This document shows, one piece after another, positions 36,304 to 46,718 of a stretch of DNA of 64,000 bases. This stretch comes from Agrobacterium vitis (GTDB taxonomy: Bacteria > Pseudomonadota > Alphaproteobacteria > Rhizobiales > Rhizobiaceae). Both the position numbers and the translations under genes were made by a program. Each line of letters opens with the position of its first letter. Position 1 is the stretch's first letter. The stretch lies in contig NZ_CP118259.1 of NCBI RefSeq assembly GCF_013337045.2, positions 2,666,001 to 2,730,000 of the forward strand, in the 5' to 3' direction. The notes under the pieces were generated by a model. It had not been told where the DNA came from. It did not search any database and saw nothing but the letters and a program-made list of their open reading frames with translations.

Positions 36304-37311
36304 TCAGGCCACGCCAATCCGCAGCAGGTCATGGAAGTGGATAATACCGCCAGGCACACCGTCTTCATCGGTCACAAACAGCGCCGAAATGTTGTGCTGA
36401 TTGAGGATTGCCATAGCAGTCGTAGCGAGTGTTTCGGTGTGTACCGTCTTTGGATGACGGGTCATCACCTCTTCCACCATCCGCTCACCGAGATTCCGGT
36501 TGAGGTTACGGGCAATATCACCATCGGTGATGATGCCGACCAGGCGGTTGGCGCTGTCGGTCACGCCGACGCAGCCAAAACGCTTCTGCGACAGCATGAT
36601 GATCGCTTCCGGCACAGAGGTACCCTCCGGCACCAGCGGCACGTCCTCACCGATATGCATCATGTCACCGACATGGGTCAGCATCGCGCCTAGCTTGCCG
36701 CCCGGATGGAAGGTCTTGAAATCGTTCGGCCCGAAGCCACGCGCTTCCAGCAGCGCCAGCGCCAGTGCATCGCCCAGCGCCATCTGCATCATGGTGGAGG
36801 TGGTAGGCGCCAAGCCATGCGGGCAGGCTTCCTGTACCTTGGGCATCAAAAGCACGATGTCGGCTTCACGCGCCAAAGTGGATTGCTCACCAGCGGTAAT
36901 GGCGATCAGCGGAATGGAGAACCGGCGGGTAAAGGACAGAATGCCGTTCAGCTCGGTGCTTTCGCCGCCCCAGGACAGGGCAATCACCACGTCGTCACGG
37001 GCAATCATGCCGAGGTCGCCGTGATTGGCTTCCGCCGGATGGATGAAGAAAGCCGGTGTGCCTGTCGAGGCAAAGGTCGCCGCGATCTTGCCGCCGATAT
37101 GGCCGCTCTTGCCGACCCCAGAGACGATCACGCGGCCCGAACTTTTGCCGATAACATCGATTGCGTTGCAAAACGGCCCGGCAAGATATCCTGCCAAAGC
37201 CTCTTCCAGGGCCGCCAGCCCGCTTTGTTCGGTAGCGACAACACGCAATGCAGCCTTGATGGCGCTTGCTTCCACGAGTTTTACAGCCAGCTTGTTCATG
37301 GCAATGTCCAT
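36304..37311 (-). CDS. kdsD: D-arabinose 5-phosphate isomerase (KdsD/KpsF)
   Basis: 335 residues from ATG 37311 (a second ATG four codons on is also possible). It interconverts ribulose 5-phosphate and arabinose 5-phosphate, the first committed step to Kdo for lipopolysaccharide or K-antigen. The SIS domain (about 45-185) contains VSGVGKSGHIGGKIAATFASTG and LSWGGESTEL; two CBS domains follow (about 215-335) with ITDGDIARNL and the C-terminal GIIHFHDLLRIGV. Longer upstream frames have no homology. It is divergent from the barrel-protein gene and close to galU, in line with an envelope function. Confidence 0.94.
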   Translation of the reverse strand: MDIAMNKLAVKLVEASAIKAALRVVATEQSGLAALEEALAGYLAGPFCNAIDVIGKSSGRVIVSGVGKSGHIGGKIAATFASTGTPAFFIHPAEANHGDLGMIARDDVVIALSWGGESTELNGILSFTRRFSIPLIAITAGEQSTLAREADIVLLMPKVQEACPHGLAPTTSTMMQMALGDALALALLEARGFGPNDFKTFHPGGKLGAMLTHVGDMMHIGEDVPLVPEGTSVPEAIIMLSQKRFGCVGVTDSANRLVGIITDGDIARNLNRNLGERMVEEVMTRHPKTVHTETLATTAMAILNQHNISALFVTDEDGVPGGIIHFHDLLRIGVA

Positions 37312-37490
37312 AGCGCTAATGAACTTAACTGTCCATTCACCCTTGCCTACAGTCTGTAAGAAATGACGACTGGCCGGTGTTTCTGGCAAGCTGACCTGTG
37401 CAAATCGTTGATCGCAACGAATAATTAACCATGGGAATTTACCTTTCGGTAATGGCATCACCGCCGAAAGACAGATTTCAACAGGCCGCA

Positions 37491-38987
37491 ATGACGGACA
37501 GCCAGACCCATTCCCCTGATCGGCAGCACAGCGCGGGTTTTTGCCCGATGGTGTCCGCTGGCCTGCTGGCAGCCTGCCTGGTCGCGGCTGGGGCGGGTCC
37601 TGCCCTCTCCCAGCAGCTGACGTCGGGATCGACTGAGCAAAGCGCGGGCCTTGCGACCCTGCGCGGCTCCACAGCCAGCACCGACGACGCGGCAACAGGC
37701 ACCGCTACGTCATCGACCACGGCAAAAACCAGGGCTGACGACCGCGAAGACACGCTGGATACCGACAGTTTCCGCCGCATCACCAATGACGCACTGGACG
37801 CCAACCGGATCAACCTCAGGGAATCGCCAGTCGATGAACGGCGTCAACTGCGCAAGACCGAGGATGACGGCACCGGCATCCATGTCGGCACGATGATTCT
37901 CAGGCCGGAATTGTCGCAAGGCATCAGCACCGAGCGCAAATCAACCGGCAGCGACAAGCAGAATACCACCTATTGGGACAACGGACTGAAAGGCACGCTG
38001 ACCTCCGACTGGTCACGCCATCAACTGGTCATTACCGGCGACGGGCAATGGCGTCAGCGCATTGCCGGCGACCGCGACAGCGATCCTTCCGGTCGCGTCG
38101 ATGCAGCATTGAGGCTGGATTTTGCCGATGACATGGCTGCCCGGCTGACGGCGGGCTATGGCTTCAGCCGCGAAAGCACCACCGACCCCAATGCCGTGCG
38201 CAATGCCTCGGTGCAATCCGGCGTCAACCAGTTCAGCGCCGGTGCTGTGCTGGAACGGCAGGTTGGTCCCCTGAAAGGCTCGCTCGGACTGGATTTCGAA
38301 CGCTGGGTCTATACCGATGCCAAGCTTGCCGACGGCAGCATGCTGTCCAATTCCGACCGTAACCGCAATGCCGTCACACTGTCTTCGCGGCTGGGCTATG
38401 AAATCTCACCGGCACTAACGCCCTTTATCGAAGTCTCCACCGGCAAGACCCGTTATGACCAGAGCCAGGACAGCGCAGGCTATCGCCGCTCCGGCAATAT
38501 TTATGGAGCCAAGGCCGGGATCAGCTCGGACATGGGCGAAAAACTCAGTGGCGAAATCGCCCTTGGCTATAAGCAGGCCAGTTTCGATGATACGCGGCTG
38601 GACGATCTGGGCGCGATGACTGTTGATGGCAATGTCGCGTGGTCACCGTTGCGCGGCACCAATGTCGATCTGGGTCTTGCCACCTCCATCGAACCATCCA
38701 CCACCGCGGGCGTCAGCGGCGATGTCGCCTATGCACTGACGGCCGCCGTGACCCATGAATTGCGCGACAACCTGATTGCCAAGCTTTCGGGCGGCACCAC
38801 CTGGCGCAATTATCGCGGCGGCAACCAGAGCACCGGCATGTATTACACGGCGGGCGGCGGGCTGGTTTACAAGGTCAACCGTTGGCTGGATCTCACTGCC
38901 GATCTGACCTGGGAAAAATCCACCAGTGACAGCAGTTCCGACGAAAAGACGCTGACGGCAGGCGTTGGCCTGAAACTGAGGCGGTAA
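37491..38987 (+). CDS. Outer-membrane beta-barrel protein
   Basis: 498 residues from ATG 37491, although ATG 37431 and 37452 are also in frame. The N terminus has a delayed hydrophobic core (PMVSAGLLAACLVAAGAGPALSQ), a signal peptide, then a Ser/Thr/Asp-rich linker (about 45-130). The rest alternates polar and hydrophobic residues with repeated aromatic girdles (TLTSDWSRHQLVITGDGQW; GGGLVYKVNRWLDLTADLTW), the pattern of a large barrel, ending GVGLKLRR. Family members occur near exopolysaccharide and LPS genes in Rhizobiaceae, but the substrate or role is not known. Converges with galU through a bidirectional terminator. Confidence 0.8.
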   Translation: MTDSQTHSPDRQHSAGFCPMVSAGLLAACLVAAGAGPALSQQLTSGSTEQSAGLATLRGSTASTDDAATGTATSSTTAKTRADDREDTLDTDSFRRITNDALDANRINLRESPVDERRQLRKTEDDGTGIHVGTMILRPELSQGISTERKSTGSDKQNTTYWDNGLKGTLTSDWSRHQLVITGDGQWRQRIAGDRDSDPSGRVDAALRLDFADDMAARLTAGYGFSRESTTDPNAVRNASVQSGVNQFSAGAVLERQVGPLKGSLGLDFERWVYTDAKLADGSMLSNSDRNRNAVTLSSRLGYEISPALTPFIEVSTGKTRYDQSQDSAGYRRSGNIYGAKAGISSDMGEKLSGEIALGYKQASFDDTRLDDLGAMTVDGNVAWSPLRGTNVDLGLATSIEPSTTAGVSGDVAYALTAAVTHELRDNLIAKLSGGTTWRNYRGGNQSTGMYYTAGGGLVYKVNRWLDLTADLTWEKSTSDSSSDEKTLTAGVGLKLRR

Positions 38988-38992
38988 ACGAG

Positions 38993-39023
38993 AAAACGCC
39001 GCGCGTTGGACGCACGGCGTTTT
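38993..39023. terminator. Bidirectional terminator between barrel and galU genes
   Basis: AAAACGCCGCGCG / CGCACGGCGTTTT stem with one mismatch and a five-base loop, T4 on both strands, 5 bases after the barrel gene and 27 before the galU stop. Confidence 0.8.
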
Positions 39024-39049
39024 AAGTTTCAGTCCGTTCGAAAAACCGC

Positions 39050-39937
39050 TTACTTCAAAGCGGCCAGCAACGCCTTCATCGGCTCTTCTACCAAGCCACG
39101 AAGCTCGGGACGCGACAGAGCGAAGGCGACATTGGCAAGGATAAACCCGTCCTTGGCGCCCGTATCGAAGGTTTCGCCCTTGAAGTGATAGCCGGCGAAT
39201 TGCTGGATCTTGGCCAGTTTCAACATGCCATCGGTCAACTGGATCTCGTTGCCAGCGCCGCGTTCCTGGGTTTCCAGAATCGAGAAGATTTCCGGTTGCA
39301 GGATATAGCGGCCATTGATGAAGAAGTTCGAGGGCGCCGTACCCTTGGCTGGCTTTTCCACCATTTCGGTGATCTTGAAGCCGCCATCCAGCGTCTCACC
39401 GACACCGACGATGCCATATTTATGCGCCTGGTCGGGTGCGCATTCCTCGACAGCGAGGATATTGCCGCCAGCCTTGTTGTAGAGATCGACCATGCCCTTC
39501 ATACAGGCCGTCTCGCCGCGCATGATCATGTCGGGCAGCAGGACAGCGAAAGGCTCGTCGCCAACGATTTCGCGGGCGCTCCAGACGGCATGGCCGAGGC
39601 CCAGAGGCTCCTGCTGGCGGGTGAAGCTGGTGGCACCTGCCTTGGGCAGGATTTCAGACAGCAGCGTCAATTCTGCGTTCTTGTTGCGGGACTTCAGTGT
39701 CTGTTCAAGCTCGTACTGAATATCGAAATAATCTTCTATCACGCCTTTGCCGCGTCCGGTGACGAACACGAAATGCTCAATCCCGGCTTCAACGGCCTCA
39801 TCCACCACATATTGGATGACCGGTTTATCGACAACGGTCAGCATTTCCTTCGGCACGGCCTTGGTGGCGGGCAGGAAACGAGTCCCAAGACCGGCAACCG
39901 GAAACACGGCTTTACGAATTTTTTTCAGTTGTCCCAC
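39050..39937 (-). CDS. galU: UTP-glucose-1-phosphate uridylyltransferase
   Basis: 295 residues, the normal length of GalU/ExoN, which makes UDP-glucose for exopolysaccharide, glycan and trehalose synthesis. The nucleotidyl-transferase signature is [24 protein letters not shown] at residues 11-34, followed by [24 protein letters not shown] and the metal-binding VLLPDMIM (aspartate). [12 protein letters not shown] is another family block. A strong terminator follows. No other sugar-nucleotide gene is adjacent, although KdsD and ManC lie elsewhere in the window. Confidence 0.96.
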   Translation of the reverse strand: MGQLKKIRKAVFPVAGLGTRFLPATKAVPKEMLTVVDKPVIQYVVDEAVEAGIEHFVFVTGRGKGVIEDYFDIQYELEQTLKSRNKNAELTLLSEILPKAGATSFTRQQEPLGLGHAVWSAREIVGDEPFAVLLPDMIMRGETACMKGMVDLYNKAGGNILAVEECAPDQAHKYGIVGVGETLDGGFKITEMVEKPAKGTAPSNFFINGRYILQPEIFSILETQERGAGNEIQLTDGMLKLAKIQQFAGYHFKGETFDTGAKDGFILANVAFALSRPELRGLVEEPMKALLAALK

Positions 39938-40188
39938 GCATCCCTCCTAGAGGATTTTTCACATATGCACGCAATCGCACAAACGCCGATTACTAAAGAA
40001 TTGCAACGAAATTACAATTCCGTTTGCGATTTTGGTAAATTGGTAAAGAATTTGTTGAGACTATGGTCATAGACTGAGCCAGACCGGTCAGGTCCGTGCA
40101 ATTCCTGACCGGTATTGCCGCACTGCCACAACCAGATGGCATTGACCAGCATAGACAGATGAGCCAACAGCCAGCTGAACGGACGACG

Positions 40189-41412
40189 ATGCCAATGACC
40201 AGAGAACGCGCCTCGCGCCATCTTCGCGCGCTTGCCTTTTCCCTCATGGCGAGCCTTGCGCCGCTTCATGCCCATGCCGATGTCGGCTTCCAGAAATGGA
40301 TCCGGGATTTCTATCCCACGGCTGCCGCCTCAGGCATCAGCGCGCAAACCTATAACCGCGCCTTTGCCGGGATCAAGGACCCGGACCCCGAAGTGCTGCG
40401 CAAGGCCGCCTATCAGCCGGAATTCAAGTCTGACATCTGGGATTACCTCGATAGCCGCGTCAATCCTTATACCGTGAAGATCGGTCGGGAAATGCTGGCC
40501 AAGCATGGCCGCACGCTGGCCTCGCTGGAAAAATATTTCGGTGTCGACCGCCATATCCTGCTCGCGATCTGGTCGATGGAAAGCAATTACGGCGCGGTTC
40601 TCGCCAAGGACGACCGGCTGCATTACGTGCCGCAGGCGCTGGCCACCCTTGGCTATGCCGATCCCAAGCGCGGCGGCTTTGCCCGCAAACAGCTGATCGC
40701 CGCCTTGAAAATCCTGCAAAACGGCGATGTAAGCCCGAAGGAAATGACCGGCTCCTGGGCGGGCGCCATGGGCCACACACAATTCATCCCCACCAGCTAC
40801 CTGCTGTATGCGGTCGATGCGGATGGCAATGGCCATAAGGATATCTGGAATTCCATTCCCGATGCGCTGGCGACCTCGGCCAATCTTCTGGCCAAGAACG
40901 GCTGGGACAGCGGACGGACCTGGGGCTATGAAGCCGTAGTGCCTGCGGGAGCTGGCAAATATGCCGGCAAGACGCTGACGCTGGGCCAGTGGCAGAAGCT
41001 GGGCTTCACCCGCCCTGGCGGCAAGGCTTTCCGCAATCCGGGCGAACGGGCGCAGTTGAAGCTGCTGGCCGGTGCCAATGGTCCGGGCTTCCTGATGACA
41101 TCCAACTTTTTCACCATCAAGAAATACAATGCAGCCGATACCTATGCGCTGGCCGTCGGTCTTCTTGCCGACGAAATCGCCGGCTATGGTGGAATGCAAC
41201 AGAAATGGCCACGTCCTGACGGTACGCTGGACATCAAGGAAAAATTCGAGTTGCAGACCCGGATGAAGGCCCTGGGCTATTATAATGGCGAAGTGGACGG
41301 CAATTTCGGCTCCGGCTCGAAAGCGGCGATTTCCGCCATCCAGCAACGGTTGGGCATGCAGGGCGATGGCGAACCTTCAAAGCCGCTGCTGGAAATGCTC
41401 AGACGGCATTGA
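40189..41412 (+). CDS. Lytic murein transglycosylase (MltB type) with peptidoglycan-binding domain
   Basis: 407 residues from ATG 40189; longer upstream starts lack a signal. A signal peptide ends near LHAHA (about residue 31). The SLT_2 domain starts at VGFQKWIRDFYPTAAASGIS and holds the catalytic Glu in LAIWSMESNYG, the substrate-groove GSWAGAMGHTQFIPTSY and the DIWNSIPDALAT motif. A peptidoglycan-binding domain occupies the last 60 residues (LQTRMKALGYYNGEVDGNFG). It cuts glycan strands in the periplasm to form anhydromuropeptides. No lipobox is seen, so it is soluble, unlike E. coli MltB. The next gene begins 45 bases downstream. Confidence 0.94.
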   Translation: MPMTRERASRHLRALAFSLMASLAPLHAHADVGFQKWIRDFYPTAAASGISAQTYNRAFAGIKDPDPEVLRKAAYQPEFKSDIWDYLDSRVNPYTVKIGREMLAKHGRTLASLEKYFGVDRHILLAIWSMESNYGAVLAKDDRLHYVPQALATLGYADPKRGGFARKQLIAALKILQNGDVSPKEMTGSWAGAMGHTQFIPTSYLLYAVDADGNGHKDIWNSIPDALATSANLLAKNGWDSGRTWGYEAVVPAGAGKYAGKTLTLGQWQKLGFTRPGGKAFRNPGERAQLKLLAGANGPGFLMTSNFFTIKKYNAADTYALAVGLLADEIAGYGGMQQKWPRPDGTLDIKEKFELQTRMKALGYYNGEVDGNFGSGSKAAISAIQQRLGMQGDGEPSKPLLEMLRRH

Positions 41413-41457
41413 CGGGGAGCGATCGGCCGTTGACGGGCCGCGACGGGATGACTGCTT

Positions 41458-42681
41458 ATGCCTGGTGAAGACATAGACCGGATCGTGCGGCGACATGTGA
41501 CCTTTGCGCTTGCCATCGCCGTGGCTGCGACAAGCGTCGTTGGCCCGGCCCTGGCACAGGATTATCCTCGCCGCCGCACGCTGCTCGACATGCTGTTCGG
41601 TAGCCGCTCGGACGACAGCCGCTATGAACGGCAATATCCCGCCGCGCCGCGTCCGGCAGGGCCGCGCAGCCGCAAGAAACCTGCCGCCACCGCTCCCGCC
41701 ACACCGGCACGACCGCGTCCCGTCCCGGTTTCGGCCCCGCCACAGGCCGCGGCTCCCGCCAAGATCGACAATGCCCAGAAAATCCTTGTTGTCGGCGATT
41801 TCTTTGCCAGCGCCATCGGCGATGGCTTGCAGCAGGCCTTTGCCGATGCGCCCGGCACTATTATCGAAACCCGCAGCAACGGCTCTTCCGGCCTGGTGCG
41901 GGATGATTATTTCGACTGGCGGCGGCAATTGCCGAAAATGCTGGAGGAGACGAAACCGGCTTTGGTGATCGTCGAGCTTGGCGCCAATGACCGCCAGCAG
42001 ATGACACCCGGCGGCGGCGACCAGCGCTTTCCTTCCGAGGCCTGGTTTGCCGAATATCAAAAGCGGATCGACGCCATTGCCAAGCTGGTGACCGCAAAGA
42101 AGATCCCACTGATTTGGGTTGGCCTGCCACCGGTTAAATCGCCGGGCATGTCGGCGGACCTGATCAAGTTCAACGCACTCTACCGCAAGGCAGCGGAAGC
42201 GGCAGGCGGCGAATTCATCGACATCTGGGACGGCTTCGTCGATGCGGACGGCGGCTTCGTGCTGACCGGCTCTGATATCAACGGCCAACAGGCCCGGTTG
42301 CGCGGCCCCGATGGTATCAGCATGACCGATGCCGGCAAGCGCAAGATGGCTTTTTATCTGGAAAAATCCGCCCGCAAATTCCTGGGCGACATGGCAAGCC
42401 CCGGCCTTGTGCGGCTCGATGCGACCAGCTTACCCGACCTGACCGGGCCAGAAGAGCTTGACGGCCCCGACCGTATTGCCCCCATGAAAATTTCCGATCC
42501 GGCGCTGGATGGCGCAGATCACCTGTTGGGCGGCGCTGAAAAGCCCGCGCCGCAAACGCCCCCCTCGCCCCGTGACCTGCTGGTCTCGACCGGCATCATG
42601 CCGGAACCGCCGAAAGGCCGGGTGGACGATTACCGGCTGGTGTCTCCGTCCAATATAAATTTGGTTGTGCCGAAGCAATAA
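41458..42681 (+). CDS. DUF459 / SGNH-fold hydrolase-like protein
   Basis: 407 residues with a probable signal (about 12-34, ending ALAQ). A basic-proline linker (about 35-105) precedes the SGNH core: block I reads VVGDFFASAIGDGL at 111-124, where the usual GDS serine is replaced by phenylalanine; block III is present as GANDRQQM; a C-terminal block with GPDGISMTDAGKRKMA supplies the His-region shape but DxxH is not clear. It follows the transglycosylase closely (45 bases), so envelope glycan processing is plausible. Whether it is catalytic is doubtful because the nucleophile is not where expected, although Ser118 in FFAS could serve. The tail is Pro-rich. Confidence 0.85.
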   Translation: MPGEDIDRIVRRHVTFALAIAVAATSVVGPALAQDYPRRRTLLDMLFGSRSDDSRYERQYPAAPRPAGPRSRKKPAATAPATPARPRPVPVSAPPQAAAPAKIDNAQKILVVGDFFASAIGDGLQQAFADAPGTIIETRSNGSSGLVRDDYFDWRRQLPKMLEETKPALVIVELGANDRQQMTPGGGDQRFPSEAWFAEYQKRIDAIAKLVTAKKIPLIWVGLPPVKSPGMSADLIKFNALYRKAAEAAGGEFIDIWDGFVDADGGFVLTGSDINGQQARLRGPDGISMTDAGKRKMAFYLEKSARKFLGDMASPGLVRLDATSLPDLTGPEELDGPDRIAPMKISDPALDGADHLLGGAEKPAPQTPPSPRDLLVSTGIMPEPPKGRVDDYRLVSPSNINLVVPKQ

Positions 42682-42682
42682 T

Positions 42683-42725
42683 ATGAGCGTCCGTCATGTT
42701 CAGAGAGAACCTGACAGACGCTCAT
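42683..42725 (+). terminator. Hairpin terminator after the SGNH gene
   Basis: ATGAGCGTC / GACGCTCAT stem directly after the stop, with inner GTTC / GAAC pairs. No strong T tract. Confidence 0.5.
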
Positions 42726-42841
42726 GCAAACCCTTAGTCCTCTGCGAAAACCAAAGGCGGTTTCACAGGGGCTGACGTAAGATGTATCCGGCTATCCAAA
42801 ATGGTACCGGCCAAAGACCGTCTCATGCGCCCACCGGTTCT

Positions 42842-42876
42842 TTTCCAGGAAGACGGAACCTCCGTCTTCCTGGAAA
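42842..42876. terminator. Perfect 16-bp hairpin next to the second MCP gene
   Basis: TTTCCAGGAAGACGGA and its exact complement with a three-base loop, 8 bases beyond the minus-strand MCP stop at 42885. The strength and position suggest 3'-end formation, although no T tract follows on either strand. The gap 42682-42884 holds no gene. Confidence 0.5.
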
Positions 42877-42884
42877 GCTTCTCG

Positions 42885-44819
42885 TCAAAAATCCTGCCAA
42901 TCCTTCTCTTTTACCGCAGCCGATCCATGAAAAGCGCCCCGAAGCTTCTCCGTCAATTTCCGGGCAGGCGACGGTGCCGGACGAGACGCGGAAACGTCAT
43001 TCGTCTGCTCGAACGCGACAACCTTGCCATGATCTTCCAGCTTGAAGCGCGACAGCAGCTCGCTCAAAGTTGCAGCCTCTTTGGCCAGGCTGTGGCTTGC
43101 TGCCGTTGTCTGTTCGACCATGGCAGCATTCTGCTGCGTTCCCTGGTCCATGGTATTGACTGCCGTATTGATTTCCTGAAGCCCGACCGATTGCTCGCGT
43201 GCGGCCTCGACAATCGCGGTAACATGCCGGTTGATCTCCTGAACCTCACCGACAATGGTTTCGAGCGAAGAGCCGGTCTCAGCCACCAGCTGCACCCCGG
43301 CCTGCACCTGCTGGCCTGAAGAGACAATCAGACCCTTGATGTCCTTTGCTGCATTGGCGGAGCGCTGCGCAAGTTCGCGCACCTCTTGTGCCACCACGGC
43401 AAAACCCTTGCCAGCTTCACCGGCGCGGGCGGCCTCAACACCGGCATTGAGCGCCAGAAGATTGGTCTGAAAGGCAATTTCATCGATCACCCCGATGATA
43501 TTGCTGATTTCGCTGGATGACTTTTCAATCTCCTGCATGGCGGCAACCGCCTTGCGCACGACCTCACCAGAGCGTTCGGCACCATCGCGTGTCTTGGTAA
43601 CCAGCGAACCAGCTTCCTCGGCGCGACGGGTCGAATCCGACACGGTGGTGGTAATCTGCTCCAATGCCGCTGCTGTTTCTTCAACTGAAGCCGCCTGCTG
43701 TTCGGTACGGTGCGAAAGATCGTTGGCGGCAGAGCGAATTTCATTAGCGCCAGCGTCGATGCCACGCGCATTCTGCCTGACAGTTACCAACGCCTGTTGC
43801 AACGTCTCGACCGACGTGTTGAAATTCAACCGCAACCCGTCGAGCTCGGCGACGAATGGCACCGCAATCCGATAGCTGAGATCGCCATCGGCCAGACGCG
43901 TCAGACCCTGCGCCAAAGCCTCTACGGCAAATTTGGTGTCAGCGGCATCCTTGGCCCGTTGCGCGTCACGCTCGGCCCGCTCCTTTTCCGACAAGCCACG
44001 GTTAGTCTCGGCCTCGGCCTCGAGGCGCTGTCGGTCCAGCGCATTGTCTCTGAACACTGCTACTGCGGCGGCCATTTGGCCAAGTTCATCGCCGCGTCCT
44101 GCGCCATCGACTTCAGCCCTTGTTTCGCCCTTGGCGAGGGAGGTCATTCTTAGCCGCAACCGTTCGATCGGCCGGGTAATGCCATAGGAGATGATCCACA
44201 AAGCAACAAAAATCGCGAGAGTGAAAGCTATAAACAGAACGCTAAATGTGCCGATAATGGTATGTTTCGTCTGAGCCGTGATATCGGCGCTGTCTTTCGA
44301 AAGTACCTTCATAGCATTTGCAAGCCATGCTCGCAGGTCGACAACCGTATCGTTGATCAGTTTGTCGGCTTTCACCAACTCAGCGCGTGCTTCTGCGGTT
44401 TTGCCCTTCTTGTCCAGTTCGACGACATTGGATGTAATGTCCCTGATGGCCACATATCGTGCGCGAAACTCTTCAAGCTTGTAAGTCTTAGACGGACTGA
44501 GGGCGATTGCTTCGTCGATCATGGCGATCATTCGCTCACTGCTCTCGTCATAGTCTTTTTTCGCCCTGATCATTTCCGGGCTTGCGTCGTCGTAGTCCAA
44601 TATCTGGTAAGCATCATAGCCAGCCGACATCAAGCGTTGACTGGACCGCGTCGCCGCCAGAAGTGAGCCCGCCTCCTGATCGATGAAGTGCGAATATTTT
44701 TGATCAATTATATTCAACGAATGCGATAGGAATATCGAGGCACCGATGCCCAATACACAGATTGAAACGATGACAGACAAAATCTTCGTTCTTATTGTCA
44801 GATTGTCGAGAAATGACAT
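42885..44819 (-). CDS. Methyl-accepting chemotaxis protein with C-terminal DWQDF
   Basis: 644 residues. TM1 about 11-33, a four-helix-type periplasmic domain to about 185, TM2 about 187-212 (FSVLFIAFTLAIFVALWII), HAMP about 212-265, then the signalling coil with IDEIAFQTNLLALNAGVEAARAGEAGKGFAVVAQEVR. The last residues KEKDWQDF look like a variant of the CheR/CheB tether pentapeptide. Together with the MCP at 30074 this gives two receptors of similar layout but with different sensing domains. Starts with a clear ATG at 44819 after an AT-rich gap. No ligand can be named. Confidence 0.94.
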   Translation of the reverse strand: MSFLDNLTIRTKILSVIVSICVLGIGASIFLSHSLNIIDQKYSHFIDQEAGSLLAATRSSQRLMSAGYDAYQILDYDDASPEMIRAKKDYDESSERMIAMIDEAIALSPSKTYKLEEFRARYVAIRDITSNVVELDKKGKTAEARAELVKADKLINDTVVDLRAWLANAMKVLSKDSADITAQTKHTIIGTFSVLFIAFTLAIFVALWIISYGITRPIERLRLRMTSLAKGETRAEVDGAGRGDELGQMAAAVAVFRDNALDRQRLEAEAETNRGLSEKERAERDAQRAKDAADTKFAVEALAQGLTRLADGDLSYRIAVPFVAELDGLRLNFNTSVETLQQALVTVRQNARGIDAGANEIRSAANDLSHRTEQQAASVEETAAALEQITTTVSDSTRRAEEAGSLVTKTRDGAERSGEVVRKAVAAMQEIEKSSSEISNIIGVIDEIAFQTNLLALNAGVEAARAGEAGKGFAVVAQEVRELAQRSANAAKDIKGLIVSSGQQVQAGVQLVAETGSSLETIVGEVQEINRHVTAIVEAAREQSVGLQEINTAVNTMDQGTQQNAAMVEQTTAASHSLAKEAATLSELLSRFKLEDHGKVVAFEQTNDVSASRPAPSPARKLTEKLRGAFHGSAAVKEKDWQDF

Positions 44820-45174
44820 GTGGGCTCTCTTTTCGGCAGGGATCCAAGCATTCGGACAAACTGCTAGAGGGAAAGCGTCTCGTCATGAGCGCCACAATAG
44901 GTTGCATCCACGATTTAAAATACAGTAATTTACCAAAAGTAAAAATGAAAAGCAGAATCCAAAATCGCGACAAATACCTGCGCTTTTCTATTGAAATCGC
45001 AGTGATATTTTTGAAATTCTTCTCAAAGAAGATATAGATATTTCGGAATAAAATAAAACTCTTAAGTTGTATTTTCTCGCCCATTTATCGACTGACAAAC
45101 TTCCGAGACAACCGGAAATTTTCCGAGAAAAGGAGGCTTACGCCCCCTTTTCTCGAAATCCTAACGGGTCGATT
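44820..45174. other. AT-rich gap between MCP and gltD genes
   Basis: 355 bases, AT-rich, holding the promoter of the minus-strand MCP and, at 45124-45155, the gltD terminator. A 126-residue minus-strand frame here is low-complexity Phe/Lys-rich and is not credible. Confidence 0.5.
45124..45155 (-). terminator. Terminator of the gltB-gltD unit
   Basis: CGAGAAAAGG / CCTTTTCTCG stem with further GG / CC pairs inside, 20 bases after the gltD stop; on the minus strand it ends in TTTTCTCGG then AAAATTT. Confidence 0.6.
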
Positions 45175-46629
45175 TCAGCGCGGCAGAACCGTGGTGCCCA
45201 TCAGCGCTTCATCGATGGCGCGGGCTGCCTGGCGGCCTTCGCGGATCGCCCAGACCACCAGCGACTGGCCACGGCGCACGTCGCCAGCTGCCCAGAATTT
45301 ATCGACGGAGGTGCGGTAGTCCTTGTCATTAGCGATGACATTGGTCGAGCCGCGCCGGTCGGTATTGAGGTCCAGCTTGCCATCCAATTCCTTGACGACG
45401 CTGTCGGTGAAAGGGCCGGAAAAGCCGATGGCGATGAAGGCGAGATCGGCCTTGATGATGAATTCAGAACCGGCAATCGGCTGGCGACGATCATCCACCT
45501 GGCAGCATTTGACACCGGTCAGCATGCCGTCTTCGCCAACGAATCCGAGCGTTCCCACCTGGAACTCGCGCACAGCGCCTTCGGCCTGGCTGGAGGAGGT
45601 GCGCATCTTGGTGGCCCAGAACGGCCAGACGGCCAGCTTGTCTTCGGTCTGCGGCGGGCGCGGACGGATGTCGAGCTGGGTAACCTTCACAGCGCCCTGG
45701 CGGAAAGCCGTGCCGACGCAGTCAGACGCCGTATCGCCGCCGCCGACCACCACGACATGCTTGCCACCGGCAATGATCGGCTCGGAGGGCCAGCCAACGC
45801 TGTCGATGTTTTCACGGCCCACCCGGCGGTTCTGCTGAACCAGATAGGGCATGGCATCATAGACGCCGTGCAGGTCGACGCCGGGGATACCGGCTTCACG
45901 CGGGGTTTCCGAGCCGCCGCAATAGAGCACGGCATCGTAATCGGCCAACAGCTTTTCCACGGTTACATCGACACCGACATTGACGCCGCAATGGAAGGTG
46001 ACGCCTTCACCCTTCATCTGCTCGACGCGGCGGTCGATGAAGTTCTTCTCCATCTTGAAATCGGGAATGCCATAGCGCAGCAGACCGCCCGGCTTGGTTT
46101 CGCGCTCATAGACATGCACGTCATGCCCGGCGCGGCCAAGCTGTTGGGCGGCTGCCATGCCTGATGGTCCAGACCCAATGACCGCGACTTTCTTGCCGGT
46201 ATGCACCGTGGCCGGTTGCGGCACGATGAAGCCCAGCTCATAGGCCTTGTCGGCGATTGCCTGCTCAACGGTCTTGATCGAAACCGGCGCATCCTCCAGG
46301 TTCAGCGTGCAGGCTTCCTCGCAGGGCGCCGGGCAAACGCGCCCGGTGAATTCAGGGAAGTTGTTGGTGGAATGCAGGTTGCGGATCGCCTCTTCCCACT
46401 TGCCGTTATAGACCAGATCGTTCCAGTCGGGGATCTGGTTATGCACCGGACAGCCGGTCGGGCCGTGGCAATAGGGAATGCCGCAATCCATGCAGCGCGC
46501 CGCCTGCTTCTGTACTTCCGGTTCCGACATCGGAATGGTGAATTCGCGGAAATGCCGGATGCGGTCGGAGGCCGGCTGATACTTCGCCACCTGCCGGTCG
46601 ATTTCCATGAAACCTGTAACCTTGCCCAT
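45175..46629 (-). CDS. gltD: Glutamate synthase (NADPH) small subunit
   Basis: 484 residues. It passes electrons from NADPH through FAD and iron-sulfur centres to GltB, which makes two glutamates from glutamine and 2-oxoglutarate. The N-terminal cysteine cluster ([25 protein letters not shown]) binds two 4Fe-4S centres. Two dinucleotide folds follow: [17 protein letters not shown] and [13 protein letters not shown], and the C-terminal [20 protein letters not shown] region. Starts at ATG 46629, 89 bases after gltB, so the two subunits are co-expressed in the order gltB-gltD. Assimilates ammonium with glutamine synthetase. Confidence 0.97.
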   Translation of the reverse strand: MGKVTGFMEIDRQVAKYQPASDRIRHFREFTIPMSEPEVQKQAARCMDCGIPYCHGPTGCPVHNQIPDWNDLVYNGKWEEAIRNLHSTNNFPEFTGRVCPAPCEEACTLNLEDAPVSIKTVEQAIADKAYELGFIVPQPATVHTGKKVAVIGSGPSGMAAAQQLGRAGHDVHVYERETKPGGLLRYGIPDFKMEKNFIDRRVEQMKGEGVTFHCGVNVGVDVTVEKLLADYDAVLYCGGSETPREAGIPGVDLHGVYDAMPYLVQQNRRVGRENIDSVGWPSEPIIAGGKHVVVVGGGDTASDCVGTAFRQGAVKVTQLDIRPRPPQTEDKLAVWPFWATKMRTSSSQAEGAVREFQVGTLGFVGEDGMLTGVKCCQVDDRRQPIAGSEFIIKADLAFIAIGFSGPFTDSVVKELDGKLDLNTDRRGSTNVIANDKDYRTSVDKFWAAGDVRRGQSLVVWAIREGRQAARAIDEALMGTTVLPR

Positions 46630-46718
46630 ATTCTCGTCCTGCTAACCTGAAACCAAGATCTGCACGGCCATGCCATGCGTGACCGCGATCCCGGCATCCG
46701 GGATCGCGCGGTGGCGAA

